Positions 7,936 to 17,838 are shown, counted from the stretch's first letter. The stretch is 64,000 bases of DNA from an uncultured Fusobacterium sp. (GCA_900542625.1 UQOH01000002.1:8044-72043); one strand, 5' to 3'. A program made the numbers and translations. The notes: generated from the sequence alone by a model not told the origin.

Positions 7936-9726
7936 TTATATCTCCATTATAATTGGTAAAATAACAGGGTTTCTCTTTGTTTTGCTGTATACATATTTTG
8001 CAACAGCCTCTTTTGTTACAGCTTTTATTGGACCCCATTCTTTTATTACTGAATCTTCCAGTTTTTTCAGTTTCTCGTTTATATGTTCCATTGTTCCGTT
8101 AATAAGTTCTTCTGAATCTTTTGAATATGTAAATCCTCTTGTTACAATTTCAGGTCCGGCTACTATTTTACCAGTTTCTTTATTAAGAGTAAATACTACA
8201 ATTATTACCCCATCTTGTGATAACTGCTGTCTGTCTCTCAATACTGTCTGTCCTATATCTCCCACACCAAGTCCGTCAATAAATGTTGCTCCTGCACTTA
8301 CTTTTCCTTTTATTTTAACACCGCTCTGTGTCACTTCTATTTTATTTCCATTTAGTCCAAGAAGTGTATTTGCCTTTGGAACACCTGTTGCAATAGCTGT
8401 TTCTATATGTGCCTTAAGCATTTTATATTCTCCGTGAACAGGCATAAAATATTTCGGTTTTATAAGATTAAGCATAAGCTCCTGTTCTTTTATGCTTGCG
8501 TGTCCCGATACATGAATTCCTGCAACTTTCTTAAAAATAACTTCTGCATCATATTTTAAAAGATTGTTTATATTTTTAGAAACTGCTTTTTCATTTCCCG
8601 GAATTGGTGTTGCTGAAATAATTACAGTATCTCCCTCTTTTATTTTTGTATGCTTGTGTATATTTTGAGCTATTCTTGAAAGAGATGCCATAGGCTCTCC
8701 CTGTGTTCCTGTGCAAAGAATAACTACTTTATTGTCTTTTTCATTTTCCACATCAGCAAGGGAAATCATAGTATCTTTTTTTATTTTCAGATATCCCATT
8801 TTTGCTGCTATATCAAAAACTTTTACTAAACTTCTTCCATCTATTGCAATTTTTCTTCCATATGATTCAGCTATTGTTACTATCTGCTGAAGTCTGTGGA
8901 TATGAGATGCAAATGCTGCAACAATTATTCTTCCTTTTGCTTTTGCAAATTCTATCTGGAAAGCTGCTCCTACAGATCTTTCAGAAGGTGTGTATCCCTC
9001 TACTTCTGAGTTTGTTGAGTCTGCAAGAAGAAGATCTACACCTTTTTCTCCAATCTGCCCAAGTCTTGCAAGGTCAGTTCCAAGCCCGTCAACAGGAGTC
9101 AGATCAATTTTAAAGTCCCCTGTAAATAAAACTGTTCCTGCAGGAGTTGTTACAAGTATTGCATATGAATCTGCTATTGAATGCGTCACTCTTATAAATT
9201 CAACATTAAAATATTTTCCAACTTTTACTTTTGAACGGTTCTTAACCTCTCTCATTTTTGGAAGGTCTTTCATTTTAAGATTTTCAAATTTTCCTTCTAT
9301 AAGAGCAAGAGTTAGTTTTCCTGAAAATATTGAAACTTCTTTATCTATTTTCTGGTAAAGATATGGTATTGACCCTATATGGTCTTCGTGCCCGTGTGTT
9401 ACAAAAAGTCCTTTTATTTTATTTCTATTATTTTCAACATAAGAGAAATCAGGAATTACTAAATCTATTCCTAAAAGTCCCTCTCCCGGAAATCCAACTC
9501 CGCAGTCAATTATAATAATCTCATCCCTGTATTGTACAAGAGTCATATTTTTGCCAATTTCATCAAGTCCTCCAAGAGGAATTACATACATTTTTTCCTC
9601 TTTTGGTTCTTTAGGCTCTTTAACATTCTCTTTTAATTCTTTTGTATTTTTTATTTCTATATTCTGCGGTTTTTCTTCAGATGTTTTTGTTTTTTTATTT
9701 CTTTGCTTTCTTATTAGTTTTTCCAT
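7936..9726 (-). CDS. rnj: Ribonuclease J
   Basis: RNase J is a metallo-beta-lactamase/beta-CASP nuclease with endonuclease and 5'-3' exonuclease activity, central to mRNA decay and rRNA processing where RNase E is absent. The zinc motif HGHEDHIG is near residue 115, with the later GDFK, SGHAS and MPVHGEY motifs typical of RNase J. The N-terminus has a charged Lys/Glu-rich extension of about 45 residues before the catalytic domain. I moved the start to the ATG at 9724-9726, which has an AAAGGGAG ribosome-binding site; an ATG 30 bases upstream lacks one. 596 aa. Confidence 0.94.
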   Translation of the reverse strand: MEKLIRKQRNKKTKTSEEKPQNIEIKNTKELKENVKEPKEPKEEKMYVIPLGGLDEIGKNMTLVQYRDEIIIIDCGVGFPGEGLLGIDLVIPDFSYVENNRNKIKGLFVTHGHEDHIGSIPYLYQKIDKEVSIFSGKLTLALIEGKFENLKMKDLPKMREVKNRSKVKVGKYFNVEFIRVTHSIADSYAILVTTPAGTVLFTGDFKIDLTPVDGLGTDLARLGQIGEKGVDLLLADSTNSEVEGYTPSERSVGAAFQIEFAKAKGRIIVAAFASHIHRLQQIVTIAESYGRKIAIDGRSLVKVFDIAAKMGYLKIKKDTMISLADVENEKDNKVVILCTGTQGEPMASLSRIAQNIHKHTKIKEGDTVIISATPIPGNEKAVSKNINNLLKYDAEVIFKKVAGIHVSGHASIKEQELMLNLIKPKYFMPVHGEYKMLKAHIETAIATGVPKANTLLGLNGNKIEVTQSGVKIKGKVSAGATFIDGLGVGDIGQTVLRDRQQLSQDGVIIVVFTLNKETGKIVAGPEIVTRGFTYSKDSEELINGTMEHINEKLKKLEDSVIKEWGPIKAVTKEAVAKYVYSKTKRNPVILPIIMEI

Positions 9727-9772
9727 TTTGCTCCCTTTATTCCTCAAATAAGCCAATTACATACTAAAAATT

Positions 9773-11581
9773 TTAATTGTTTTTAGTATTATATAGGGAT
9801 AAATACTGGTCTATAAACATTTTTGCTACTCCTCCTGCTACTGATCCACCACTTCCGGCTCCCTGCAGCAGCACTACGAAAACTATTTCAGGATTGTCTG
9901 CTGGAAAATATCCGGCAACCCATGCATGGGTTTCTTTAAATTGTGAGTTCTGTGCAGAACCACTCTTAGCAGCAATTTTTAAACCTTCTGTTCTCAGTAC
10001 TTTCCCTGTTCCATTTTTTTCTTCTACTACACCTATCATTGCATCTTTCAATATTCTGTAATATGAAGCAGGATAATTTACTTCCACAGATTTTACTTTT
10101 TCTGTTTCTTGTTTAGTTTCTCCATCGCTTATATAATCTACAAGTCTTGGTCTATACGCATACCCCTTGTTAGCAAGAACTGAATAAGCCTGTGCTACCT
10201 GTAAAGGCGTTGCTGACATATAACCCTGACCTATGGCAAAGATAATTGTGTCTCCTGTATACCATCCTTCTTTAAATCTTTTTTTCTTCCACTCTGGCGA
10301 AGGAACCAGACCGCTTTTTTCTCCGGGGATATCAATTCCTGTTGGTTTTCCAAATCCAAAATTCTTAACATTTTTAGATATTACAGATGAACCGTATTCA
10401 TGTGCTGCTCTGTAAAAATATACATTGGCAGATTCTATAATAGCTTTTCTAAGATCTACATAGCCATGCCCTGTTCTTTTCCAAGATCTCCATTTCCATT
10501 CACCTATTCTGTATGTTCCGTCATCAAAAAACTTTTCTTTAGGATCAAGTCCTGCCTCTAAAAATGAGAAAGCAACAAAAGTTTTAAATACAGATCCCGG
10601 AGGATATTCCCCTGCAATAGATTTATTAGTAAGAGGTTTTCTTTCATCATACAAGATATCATTCCATAAATCTGATGGAATAACTGAACTGAAAGTATTA
10701 AGAGGATAAGTAGGATAACTTACCATTGTGATAACCTCTCCGCTTTTAGGGTCAAGAGCAATCATACTTCCAACAAGATTCTTTTCTTTAAACACATTCT
10801 CCATGTAACTTTGTAATCTCATATCCAAAGTAAGATGAACATCTTTTCCTTTTACAGAGGGTTTTCTTTTTATTGTTTTTTGAGCTATGGATCTTGCATT
10901 TACCTCAAAATACTCATATCCTTTTTCCCCTCTCAGCTCTTTGTCATACTGCTTTTCTATTCCCTCTTTTCCAATAACATCTCTGTCATCATATCCTTCA
11001 TCTTTCAATTCTTCATATTCTTTATTAGAAATCTTTTTTACATAACCAATAAGATGAGAGGCACTCTCATCATGGATATATTTTCTTTTGAAATATGTTT
11101 CCACTTGAAGATAAGGAAATTCATTTTTTCTTTCTAATAATTTGTGAGCTGTCTGTTCATCAAGATCTTCCATAATGGTATTTTCTCTGGTATACATTGA
11201 AATTTCACCATATTTGATTCTCTTTTCTATATATTCTTCAGTACGTCCTGTAAGCTCACTTATTGCTTTTAAAATATTTTCATCAAATTTTCTCTCATTA
11301 AGATAATTAAGTCTGTACCCTATTTTGTTCGTTGCAACTATCTCTCCGTTTTTATCTATAATATTCCCTCTTAAAGCATTTACTCTTACAAATTTTACAC
11401 GGTTGTTTTCTGCTTTGTATTTATATTCATCAAATTTATAAATTTGAAGATATCCCATTCTTACAATCAAAAGAAAAAATACCCCGACAATTGCAAGCTT
11501 TACTATCCAGCATCTGTCAGAATTTCCCTCTCCAAGTTTCATGCTTTTTATTCTTTTGCTTTTTAAATCCTTCATCTTCAT
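9773..11581 (-). CDS. mrdA: Penicillin-binding protein 2 (peptidoglycan transpeptidase)
   Basis: PBP2 is the class B transpeptidase of the elongasome, cross-linking peptidoglycan during cell elongation. A single N-terminal membrane segment (about residues 25-45) is followed by the dimerisation domain (RGNIIDKNGE) and the transpeptidase domain. The active-site motifs are all present: SVFK at 330-333 with the catalytic Ser330, SAN near 390, and KSGSAQ near 535. 602 aa. Its ATG overlaps the stop of the preceding mreD-like gene (TAATG), the usual mreD-mrdA order of cell-shape clusters. Confidence 0.94.
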   Translation of the reverse strand: MKMKDLKSKRIKSMKLGEGNSDRCWIVKLAIVGVFFLLIVRMGYLQIYKFDEYKYKAENNRVKFVRVNALRGNIIDKNGEIVATNKIGYRLNYLNERKFDENILKAISELTGRTEEYIEKRIKYGEISMYTRENTIMEDLDEQTAHKLLERKNEFPYLQVETYFKRKYIHDESASHLIGYVKKISNKEYEELKDEGYDDRDVIGKEGIEKQYDKELRGEKGYEYFEVNARSIAQKTIKRKPSVKGKDVHLTLDMRLQSYMENVFKEKNLVGSMIALDPKSGEVITMVSYPTYPLNTFSSVIPSDLWNDILYDERKPLTNKSIAGEYPPGSVFKTFVAFSFLEAGLDPKEKFFDDGTYRIGEWKWRSWKRTGHGYVDLRKAIIESANVYFYRAAHEYGSSVISKNVKNFGFGKPTGIDIPGEKSGLVPSPEWKKKRFKEGWYTGDTIIFAIGQGYMSATPLQVAQAYSVLANKGYAYRPRLVDYISDGETKQETEKVKSVEVNYPASYYRILKDAMIGVVEEKNGTGKVLRTEGLKIAAKSGSAQNSQFKETHAWVAGYFPADNPEIVFVVLLQGAGSGGSVAGGVAKMFIDQYLSLYNTKNN

Positions 11582-11997
11582 TATTGTACTACACCTGCTT
11601 TTGTTTTCTTATATATTCTCATAAAAATATAATTAAAAATATTATAAAAGATGAAAGGAATAAAAATTCCCAGATAATCAAGCCCTTTTTCAAAAGCTGC
11701 CCACCATAAAATCTGTTCAGCAACAGAAAATATCACAATATTTATATATGTGTATTTTATATGCTTTAAAATATTATAAAAAATTACATAAAACAGTGCA
11801 AACCACGCAAGTATCTCCAGAGCCATATCTGTCTGAAGAGAATATATTAATCCTGTAACACCTACAAGAATTAAAGACTTTTCTGTTTTCAGAGTTGTCA
11901 GATACAATAAATACGGCATTATAAATATACCATTCGATATTTGAATGGAAATGCTCCCCACTATAAATATTAAAACTATATAAATTATATCCAGCAT
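11581..11997 (-). CDS. mreD: MreD-like rod-shape membrane protein
   Basis: A 138-aa very hydrophobic protein with about four or five membrane segments. The sequence alone is too diverged for a firm call, but the size, the topology and the position immediately before mrdA (overlapping by one base) are those of MreD, the membrane partner of MreC/MreB in the elongasome. mreB and mreC are not in this window. Alternative: an unrelated small membrane protein. I rate the MreD assignment as likely on context. Confidence 0.6.
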   Translation of the reverse strand: MLDIIYIVLIFIVGSISIQISNGIFIMPYLLYLTTLKTEKSLILVGVTGLIYSLQTDMALEILAWFALFYVIFYNILKHIKYTYINIVIFSVAEQILWWAAFEKGLDYLGIFIPFIFYNIFNYIFMRIYKKTKAGVVQ

Positions 11998-12033
11998 CTG
12001 TTTCCCTCTGTAATTTTTCTATTCTCTGTTTTT

Positions 12034-13023
12034 TTATTCTGCCACTATTATTACTTTATTCTGTAAATCTTTTTTTTCTACAAATTTAGTAATTCCAAGT
12101 TTCTTTCCAATTTTGTACGCTATATAATAATCTTCTTTATTATAATTGATAAGAGTATCTGTACCCTTTACTGCTTCTTTTTTTTGTGTTATATCATTGT
12201 AACCATCTTTTTTTAAAGTTGCAGCATAATTTTCTGCTGTTTCGCTGTCTCCTACAATTTCAACATTAAATATTTTTCTCTCTTCTTTACCAAGAACGAA
12301 AACAACATTTGCAAGAGTAGGGATTGTTGCATCTTCTTTTATCTTAAAATATTTTTCATCTATTTTCATAACAAGTTCTTCCACTTTTTCTTTTGGAAGG
12401 TCATTTATGATTACATAACTCTGCTCTCCGTTTGTTTCATAGTTTGCAGCATTATATTTTACTCCAAGATCTTTTGTAAGTTTTTCACCTGTTCTTCTTG
12501 CATGCCCTGCTCTTCCGTTGGCATTTAATATATCAACTATAATATTTTCATTTGCTATATTTTTTACATTTTTATCTCTGAAAAGGTCATCAAACATGCT
12601 TTCCATATTTGAAGTAAGAATATGTCTTCTCTCGTTAATCATAACTTCAGGAATATTTCTTGCATTTTTTACATTGATATCCACTTCACCAAATTTAATA
12701 ACCTTATATTTTTCTATTTTTTCAGGAAGAACAGCATTAACTCTGTTCATTACTTCCTCATAGTTTTTTACTTTTACCAAATCTCTGAAACTTATATCTT
12801 TATCAATATGAATATCGAAAGGAATTTTTATTGCAAGTTTGTCTTCATAAACTACAAATATATTATCCTTTCCCACTATCATATATCTGTCCCAGTCTTT
12901 TATGTCTTTGTTTCCTCTTATAAGATTATAAACAAGTGTTCCTATAAGAATTATTAAAACTATTAATCCTCCAACAACATATTTTATTCTTGAGTTTGAT
13001 GATCTATTTACACTCGATTTCAC
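12034..13023 (-). CDS. Membrane-anchored protein with LytR C-terminal (LytR_C) domain
   Basis: A 329-aa protein with a short basic N-terminus and one membrane segment (about residues 14-34), so most of it should be periplasmic. The middle matches the LytR_C pattern: VDILNANGRAGHARRTGEKL near residue 165, followed by a NYET..SYVII strand. A second, weaker repeat of the same fold may follow (FNVEIVGDSETAENYAATL near 255). There is no LCP phosphotransferase domain. The start is a GTG with AAGGAG 10 bases upstream, inside the end of mtaB (20-base overlap). Function unknown; it precedes mreD and mrdA, so a cell-wall role is plausible. Confidence 0.68.
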   Translation of the reverse strand: MKSSVNRSSNSRIKYVVGGLIVLIILIGTLVYNLIRGNKDIKDWDRYMIVGKDNIFVVYEDKLAIKIPFDIHIDKDISFRDLVKVKNYEEVMNRVNAVLPEKIEKYKVIKFGEVDINVKNARNIPEVMINERRHILTSNMESMFDDLFRDKNVKNIANENIIVDILNANGRAGHARRTGEKLTKDLGVKYNAANYETNGEQSYVIINDLPKEKVEELVMKIDEKYFKIKEDATIPTLANVVFVLGKEERKIFNVEIVGDSETAENYAATLKKDGYNDITQKKEAVKGTDTLINYNKEDYYIAYKIGKKLGITKFVEKKDLQNKVIIVAE

Positions 13024-14314
13024 CTGTCAACAGCTCCTTTTCTATTCCAGTAATTCTAACATTAACTTCATCATTTACACTGAGATTATCAGAAAGCACT
13101 TTCACTCTCAGATAATTCTCGCTGTAACCAAAATAACCATTTCCTTTTTTTTCTTCTATCAGTACATTAAGAGTTTTTCCTATATATTTTTCTCTTACTT
13201 TTACTGCGCTTTCTTTTTCAGATTTTTCTAAATCACCTGCTCTTCTTTTTTTCTCAGCGGGAGATACTTTTCCGTCAAAAGTTGCTGCCAGAGTGTTCTC
13301 TCTTTCTGAATATGGGAATACATGAAGTGTTGAAAATCCAATCTCTTTTATAAGTTTTTTGCTGCTCTCATACATCTCTTCTGTTTCTCCGGGAAATCCT
13401 ACAATAACATCTGCTGTGTATTCGATATTTTCTACATTATTTCTAAGTGCAGAAAGTCTGTCAACAATAAGCTCTGTTCCATATTTTCTTCTCATTCCCT
13501 TAAGGACTTCATCATTACATGATTGTAAAGATATATGAAGATGAGGCATTATCTTTTTGTTGTTTTTCATAATCTCAATAAATCTTTCGTTTATCTTATC
13601 AGGATACATAGAACCTATTCTTATTCTTGTAATTCCTTCAACTTTTACAACCGCCTCCAGCAGATCTTCAAAAGTTATTTTCTCTTCAAAATCTTCTCCA
13701 TAAGCACCAAGATTTATACCTATAAGAATAATCTCTTTGAAACCTTCTTTAGATAATTTTTCTGCCTCTTCTATTATATTTTCAAGTTTTCTTGATCTGC
13801 TTTTCCCTCTTCCAAAAGGAATTTTACAATATGAACAGAAATTGTTGCACCCGTCCTGAATTTTTATATATGCTCTGGACATCTCTCTGAAAGTTGAAAA
13901 TTCAAGTTCTTTATACTCCTCTTCCTTGAAAATATCATTTAACACAATATGAGAGGAAGGCTTCCTCTCTATATTTTCTATTAAATCTATTACTCCTGTT
14001 TTATTGCTGTTTCCAACAACATAATCCACTTCTTCTATTTCAAGAAGTTCTTTTGCATTGGTCTGGGCATAGCATCCTGTAACTATTACTTTAGACTGAT
14101 TATTTGCCTTTTTTGCTCTTCTAAGAATATTTCTTGTTTTTCTGTCTGCAACAGATGTTACTGTACATGAATTTACTACATAAAAATCTGCCCAGTCCTC
14201 AAAAGGCACTTCCTCATATCCCAGTTTTATCAATTTATTCTTCAGGCTTTCTGTTTCATATTGATTTACCTTACATCCTAAAGTATAAAATGCCACTTTT
14301 TTATTGAAACTCAT
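13004..14314 (-). CDS. mtaB: tRNA t6A37 methylthiotransferase MtaB
   Basis: MtaB converts t6A to ms2t6A at position 37 of tRNAs that read ANN codons. It is a radical-SAM enzyme: the N-terminal UPF0004 domain has the cluster cysteines in LGCKVNQYE, NSCTVT and VTGCYAQ, and the radical-SAM motif CNNFCSYC is near residue 155. The C-terminal part is a TRAM-like domain. 436 aa, normal. Its substrate t6A is made by the TsaB/TsaE system, both encoded at 28.7-29.9 kb in this window. It overlaps rsmE upstream by 14 bases and the LytR_C gene downstream by 20. Confidence 0.94.
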   Translation of the reverse strand: MSFNKKVAFYTLGCKVNQYETESLKNKLIKLGYEEVPFEDWADFYVVNSCTVTSVADRKTRNILRRAKKANNQSKVIVTGCYAQTNAKELLEIEEVDYVVGNSNKTGVIDLIENIERKPSSHIVLNDIFKEEEYKELEFSTFREMSRAYIKIQDGCNNFCSYCKIPFGRGKSRSRKLENIIEEAEKLSKEGFKEIILIGINLGAYGEDFEEKITFEDLLEAVVKVEGITRIRIGSMYPDKINERFIEIMKNNKKIMPHLHISLQSCNDEVLKGMRRKYGTELIVDRLSALRNNVENIEYTADVIVGFPGETEEMYESSKKLIKEIGFSTLHVFPYSERENTLAATFDGKVSPAEKKRRAGDLEKSEKESAVKVREKYIGKTLNVLIEEKKGNGYFGYSENYLRVKVLSDNLSVNDEVNVRITGIEKELLTGEIECK

Positions 14315-15017
14315 TTATTAATATTCCTCCTACTACGATAGAAGCTGTTTCTGCTCTCAATATATTTTTTCCCAATGTAACTATTCTTACATTATCCATT
14401 GATTTCAGATACTCTATTTCGCTTACATCAAAGCCACCTTCAGCTCCTATTAAGTACAGAATTTTTTTCGGTGTGCTCTCAAGACTTCTTAAAAGGTTCT
14501 TAAGGCTGTATTCTTCCTCACATTCGTAAGGAACTATTACCAAATCATACTGCGAATAATCTAAATCTTTTAATTTTTTTATATTGTCAATCTCCAAAAG
14601 TCTTACTCTCTGACATTGTTTTATAGCCTCTTTCACAACTACATCCCATTTGTCTTTTTTCTCGTTAAGTTTTACAATCGTTCTCTTTGTTTCAAGAGGA
14701 ATTATTTTATCAACTCCGATTTCTGTAAGCTTTTGAATAGCAAGTTCCATCTTATCGTTTTTTATTATGCTTAATCCAGCTGTAATTTCTGTGTTTTTAA
14801 CTGCTGTGTCTTTTCTTGTTTCAAGAATTTCAAGAGTCATCTCTTTTTTTTCTATTGAAAGCACTCTGCATATATATTCATTTTCTCCGTCAACAGCTCT
14901 TATTATTTCTCCTTCTTTCACTCTGAAAGCATTTTTCAAATGATTTACATCATTTTTATCATCTATAATAATTCTGTCCAGCTGAATATTTTTACTCTCT
15001 ATTATAACACTTATCAC
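14301..15017 (-). CDS. rsmE: 16S rRNA (uracil1498-N3)-methyltransferase RsmE
   Basis: RsmE methylates N3 of U1498 in 16S rRNA. It has the N-terminal PUA-like segment (DDKNDVNHLKNAFRVKEGE) and the SPOUT methyltransferase knot: LIGAEGGFDVSEIEYL near residue 190 and VTLGKNILRAETA near 215, which form the SAM pocket. 238 aa, normal length. The start is a GTG with AGGAG six bases upstream. It follows the Rrf2-family gene by 9 bases and overlaps mtaB. Confidence 0.94.
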   Translation of the reverse strand: MISVIIESKNIQLDRIIIDDKNDVNHLKNAFRVKEGEIIRAVDGENEYICRVLSIEKKEMTLEILETRKDTAVKNTEITAGLSIIKNDKMELAIQKLTEIGVDKIIPLETKRTIVKLNEKKDKWDVVVKEAIKQCQRVRLLEIDNIKKLKDLDYSQYDLVIVPYECEEEYSLKNLLRSLESTPKKILYLIGAEGGFDVSEIEYLKSMDNVRIVTLGKNILRAETASIVVGGILINEFQ

Positions 15018-15026
15018 GTTAAACTC

Positions 15027-15449
15027 CTATATCATATCTCTGTTTTTTATAAGTTCTGCCAGTGTTGTGCTTTTTAAAATATCTTTCATTGCACTGTCAA
15101 GTTTTCTCCAGATGCAGCTGTCATTGCAGCTGCTGTCTGTACAGTCTTTTGTTTCTTTAACATTTTCGTTGCAGTTGATAACTTTTGTGTCATCATCCAA
15201 AATTTTATAAAGTCTGTAAAGAGTTATCTCCTCTGGGTCTTTCATTAATTTATATCCTCCGTTGGGACCTCTTTTTCCTTCAATAATCTCTTCATTTTTT
15301 AGTTTATATAATATCTGCTCAAGATACTGTACAGAAATATCCTCTTTTTCTGATATCTCTTTTATTCTTACTATTCTTCCCTTAGCACTTTCATCTGCAA
15401 TATACACAAGTGCTTTTAATCCATATCTTACCTTTGTGCTTATTTTCAT
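15027..15449 (-). CDS. Rrf2-family transcriptional regulator, likely Fe-S sensing
   Basis: A 140-aa Rrf2 regulator. The N-terminal winged helix-turn-helix is typical (KVRYGLKALVYIAD, then ISVQYLEQIL and KRGPNGGYKL). Four cysteines, at 93, 103, 108 and 112, lie in the region where IscR/NsrR-type proteins bind an iron-sulfur cluster, so redox, NO or cluster sensing is likely; the exact ligand set is not that of E. coli IscR. It sits between ruvB (3 bases) and rsmE (9 bases), with no isc/suf genes nearby, so its targets cannot be read from context. The hcp palindrome at 28.4 kb is one place to look, but no link is shown. Confidence 0.88.
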   Translation of the reverse strand: MKISTKVRYGLKALVYIADESAKGRIVRIKEISEKEDISVQYLEQILYKLKNEEIIEGKRGPNGGYKLMKDPEEITLYRLYKILDDDTKVINCNENVKETKDCTDSSCNDSCIWRKLDSAMKDILKSTTLAELIKNRDMI

Positions 15450-15452
15450 AAT

Positions 15453-16442
15453 TTACTCCTTAATTTCAAAATGTTCCTTTGCTTTGTTGGTTACCATTCT
15501 CCCTCTTGGAGTTCTTTTTATATACCCTGTTTTAACCAAATAAGGCTCATACACCTCTTCTATTGTTCTTTTATCTTCTCCCAATAACAGCGAAAGAGTT
15601 TCTATCCCCACAGGACCTCCTCCGTAATTTTTCATTATTGAGAAAATAATATTTCTGTCTAGCTCATCTAAGCCGTCATCATCTACTCCAAGAAGTTTTA
15701 ATGCCTCTGCTGCAACTCTTTTGGTAATGATTCCATTTCCCCTTATTTCAGAATAATCTCTTACTCTTTTTAAAAAACGGTTTGCTATTCTGGGAGTTCC
15801 TCTGCTCCTTCTTGCAATTTCCACAGCTCCGTCCTTTTCTATTTCCACTCCAAGAACTTTTGCTCCTCTCACAAGAATTTGTATAAGTTCCTCTTCTGAA
15901 TAATATTCCATTCTGTGACTTACCCCGAATCTGTCTCTAAGAGGAGAACTCAAAAGCCCTGCTCTTGTTGTTGCTCCTATAAGAGTAAATTTAGGCAGTT
16001 CTATTCTTATAGATCTTGCTGCCGGACCTTTCCCTATTATTATATCAAGCTCTCCGTCTTCCATTGCAGGATACAATATCTCTTCAACTGATGTGTTCAG
16101 TCTGTGAATTTCATCTATGAAAAGAATATCATTTTCTTCAAGTGATGTCAGTATTGCTGCCAGATCCCCTGCTTTATCCAAAACAGGTCCTGATGTAATC
16201 TTAAGATTTACATTCATCTCATTGGCAATAACTCCTGCAAGGGTAGTTTTTCCAAGCCCGGGAGGACCATATAAAAGAGTATGGTCAATGCATCCTCCTC
16301 TTCTTTTTGCTGCCTCTATAAATATTCCCATCTTTTCTTTAAGATTAGTCTGTCCGATATATTCTGAAAATCTTTTTGGCCTAAGGCTTTTCTGAGATTC
16401 TACTTCATTTTCCAGTTCCTTGTCTGTAACTATCCTATCCAT
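15453..16442 (-). CDS. ruvB: Holliday junction DNA helicase RuvB
   Basis: RuvB is the AAA+ motor that drives branch migration of Holliday junctions with RuvA. The Walker A motif GPPGLGKTT is near residue 60, Walker B FIDEIHRL near 112, sensor 1 GATTR near 157, and the C-terminal winged helix contains [15 protein letters not shown]. 329 aa, normal length. AAGGAG lies upstream of the ATG. It follows the DUF445 gene by 17 bases. RuvA is not in the window, so ruvA and ruvB are separated here. Confidence 0.96.
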   Translation of the reverse strand: MDRIVTDKELENEVESQKSLRPKRFSEYIGQTNLKEKMGIFIEAAKRRGGCIDHTLLYGPPGLGKTTLAGVIANEMNVNLKITSGPVLDKAGDLAAILTSLEENDILFIDEIHRLNTSVEEILYPAMEDGELDIIIGKGPAARSIRIELPKFTLIGATTRAGLLSSPLRDRFGVSHRMEYYSEEELIQILVRGAKVLGVEIEKDGAVEIARRSRGTPRIANRFLKRVRDYSEIRGNGIITKRVAAEALKLLGVDDDGLDELDRNIIFSIMKNYGGGPVGIETLSLLLGEDKRTIEEVYEPYLVKTGYIKRTPRGRMVTNKAKEHFEIKE

Positions 16443-16459
16443 TAAAAATCTCTGCTCCT

Positions 16460-17080
16460 TTAAATAAATGTTACTATGGCAAACTGTGCCAGTCCGATTA
16501 TTCCTCCAAGTACAGCTCCTATGTACTCAATATGCTTAAGCTCTTTTTTGGCAAGAGCAGTTATAATCTCCTCTATTTTTTCCAATGAAAAAGCTTCAAC
16601 CTTTTCAACAATTATACTTTTAATATCTGCTTTGCTTTCAAGATAGTCTGCAAAAACATTTATCATCTCTTCTTTGTTGTCTAAAATGCTCTTTTTTATA
16701 ATTCCTTTTATTTTTTCAAGCATAGAATCACTCAAAAAAAATGCTGCCATTGGAAAGTTTTTTACAATTTCCTCTTTCAGCCTTGTTTCAAGTATTTTAT
16801 CCACTATCCCGCTGATATTTTCTTCAATGTCATCAGGAGATATTTTTGAAATTATATCTTTTATTGACACCAGTTCATTGTTTACAACTTCTGCTATACT
16901 TCTTCCTATCTCATTTTTTCTTTTTGGAAGCAGTCCCTGCACTTTAAAAAATATTAAATTAACCTCTTTATATGGTCTGAAAAGCATTTTTATTGCTATG
17001 AAATTTGTTATCCATCCTATTAATGCACCAATTAATACAAGCAAAAAACATTTAAGCATCATTTTCCAATATTCTCCCAT
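16460..17080 (-). CDS. DUF445 (YheB-like) membrane protein
   Basis: A 206-aa protein of the DUF445 family with hydrophobic segments at both ends (residues about 8-30 and 185-206) and an amphipathic helical middle. The opening [23 protein letters not shown] and the following [12 protein letters not shown] are the family signature. Members are membrane proteins of unknown function. It is the first gene after a good promoter (17107-17134), so it probably heads the transcript that runs through ruvB, rsmE and mtaB into the cell-shape genes. Confidence 0.85.
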   Translation of the reverse strand: MGEYWKMMLKCFLLVLIGALIGWITNFIAIKMLFRPYKEVNLIFFKVQGLLPKRKNEIGRSIAEVVNNELVSIKDIISKISPDDIEENISGIVDKILETRLKEEIVKNFPMAAFFLSDSMLEKIKGIIKKSILDNKEEMINVFADYLESKADIKSIIVEKVEAFSLEKIEEIITALAKKELKHIEYIGAVLGGIIGLAQFAIVTFI

Positions 17081-17106
17081 TATATTCTTTATCTATTTTA
17101 TAAATT

Positions 17107-17134
17107 ATTATATCATTTAACACTATTTTTTCAA
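17107..17134 (-). promoter_or_regulatory. Sigma-70-type promoter for DUF445-ruvB transcript
   Basis: On the minus strand TTGAAA (17129-17134), a 16-base spacer, then TATAAT (17107-17112), about 27 bases before the DUF445 start codon. Confidence 0.7.
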
Positions 17135-17203
17135 AGTTTTTTATTGGTTTTCATTGATTATGAATTTTCTTTTTTTGATTCATTTTAAAATTTTATACAA
17201 AAG

Positions 17204-17236
17204 AAAAACAGATACTGAAAACCGGTACCTGTTTTT
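17204..17236 (-). terminator. Intrinsic terminator downstream of yigZ
   Basis: Inverted arms AAAAACAG and CTGTTTTT extended by a few more pairs around an 8-9 base loop, followed on the minus strand by a T-rich run. It lies directly after the yigZ stop and before the DUF445 promoter. Confidence 0.8.
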
Positions 17237-17239
17237 ATC

Positions 17240-17821
17240 TTAAACATCTATCATCACTACATCTCTTTTTTCTTCCAGCTCTCTTATGCTGTTTTCAGAA
17301 AGATAAACTTTGTATGTTACTCTATCGTTATATCCCTTTTCCAGTATCTCATCACCATTCTTATAAATTATCTGTTCTACTTCTGCTGTTTTGTCATAAG
17401 AAAAATCTACAAGATACAGGCTCTTTTTCACATAGTCCACAATCCCAGCCTCTTGGATAGCAAGCTTTGCTGTTTTTGCATAAGCTCTCACAAGCCCTCC
17501 TGCACCAAGCTTTATTCCTCCAAAATAACGTGTGGCAACCACAGCAAGATTCTCAGCCTCCATATATGTAATTATATCTCCCATAGGTTTTCCTGCTGTT
17601 CCTTTAGGCTCTCCATCATCATCAACTTTAAAATACTCCTGCCCGTTATCAGTAACTTTATAAGCAGAACAGTTGTGAGTAGCATCGCTGTGTTTTGCTT
17701 TTATCATCTCAATAAATCTCTCTGCCTCTTCTTTTGTAGACACAGGTTTTATATATCCTATAAATTTGGATTTTTTTTCTTCAAATTCAATTACACATTC
17801 TTTCCCTACTGTTCTCATCAT
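17240..17821 (-). CDS. yigZ: YigZ / IMPACT-family protein
   Basis: A 193-aa protein of the YigZ (UPF0029/IMPACT) family. The N-terminal domain carries the family blocks EEKKSKFIGYIKPV, HSDATHNCSAY, DDGEPKGTAGKPM and TRYFGGIKLGAGGL; the C-terminal domain is a ferredoxin-like fold. Bacterial function is not settled; some members affect translation or act on dipeptides. Two adjacent ATGs are possible; the second (17816-17818) has better spacing from TAGGAG. It closes the tmcAL-GPH-comEC-yigZ run and is followed by a terminator. Confidence 0.88.
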   Translation of the reverse strand: MMRTVGKECVIEFEEKKSKFIGYIKPVSTKEEAERFIEMIKAKHSDATHNCSAYKVTDNGQEYFKVDDDGEPKGTAGKPMGDIITYMEAENLAVVATRYFGGIKLGAGGLVRAYAKTAKLAIQEAGIVDYVKKSLYLVDFSYDKTAEVEQIIYKNGDEILEKGYNDRVTYKVYLSENSIRELEEKRDVVMIDV

Positions 17822-17838
17822 ATTCTCCTAAAAAATAA

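Noticed and set aside
7982..8437. Long plus-strand open frame opposite rnj (and many similar ones, e.g. opposite rsmI, tlyA, rpoC and the alpha-2-macroglobulin gene)
   Set aside because: They lie antisense to clearly conserved genes, have low-complexity Ser/Phe/Ile-rich translations and no ribosome-binding sites; they are by-products of AT-rich codon use.
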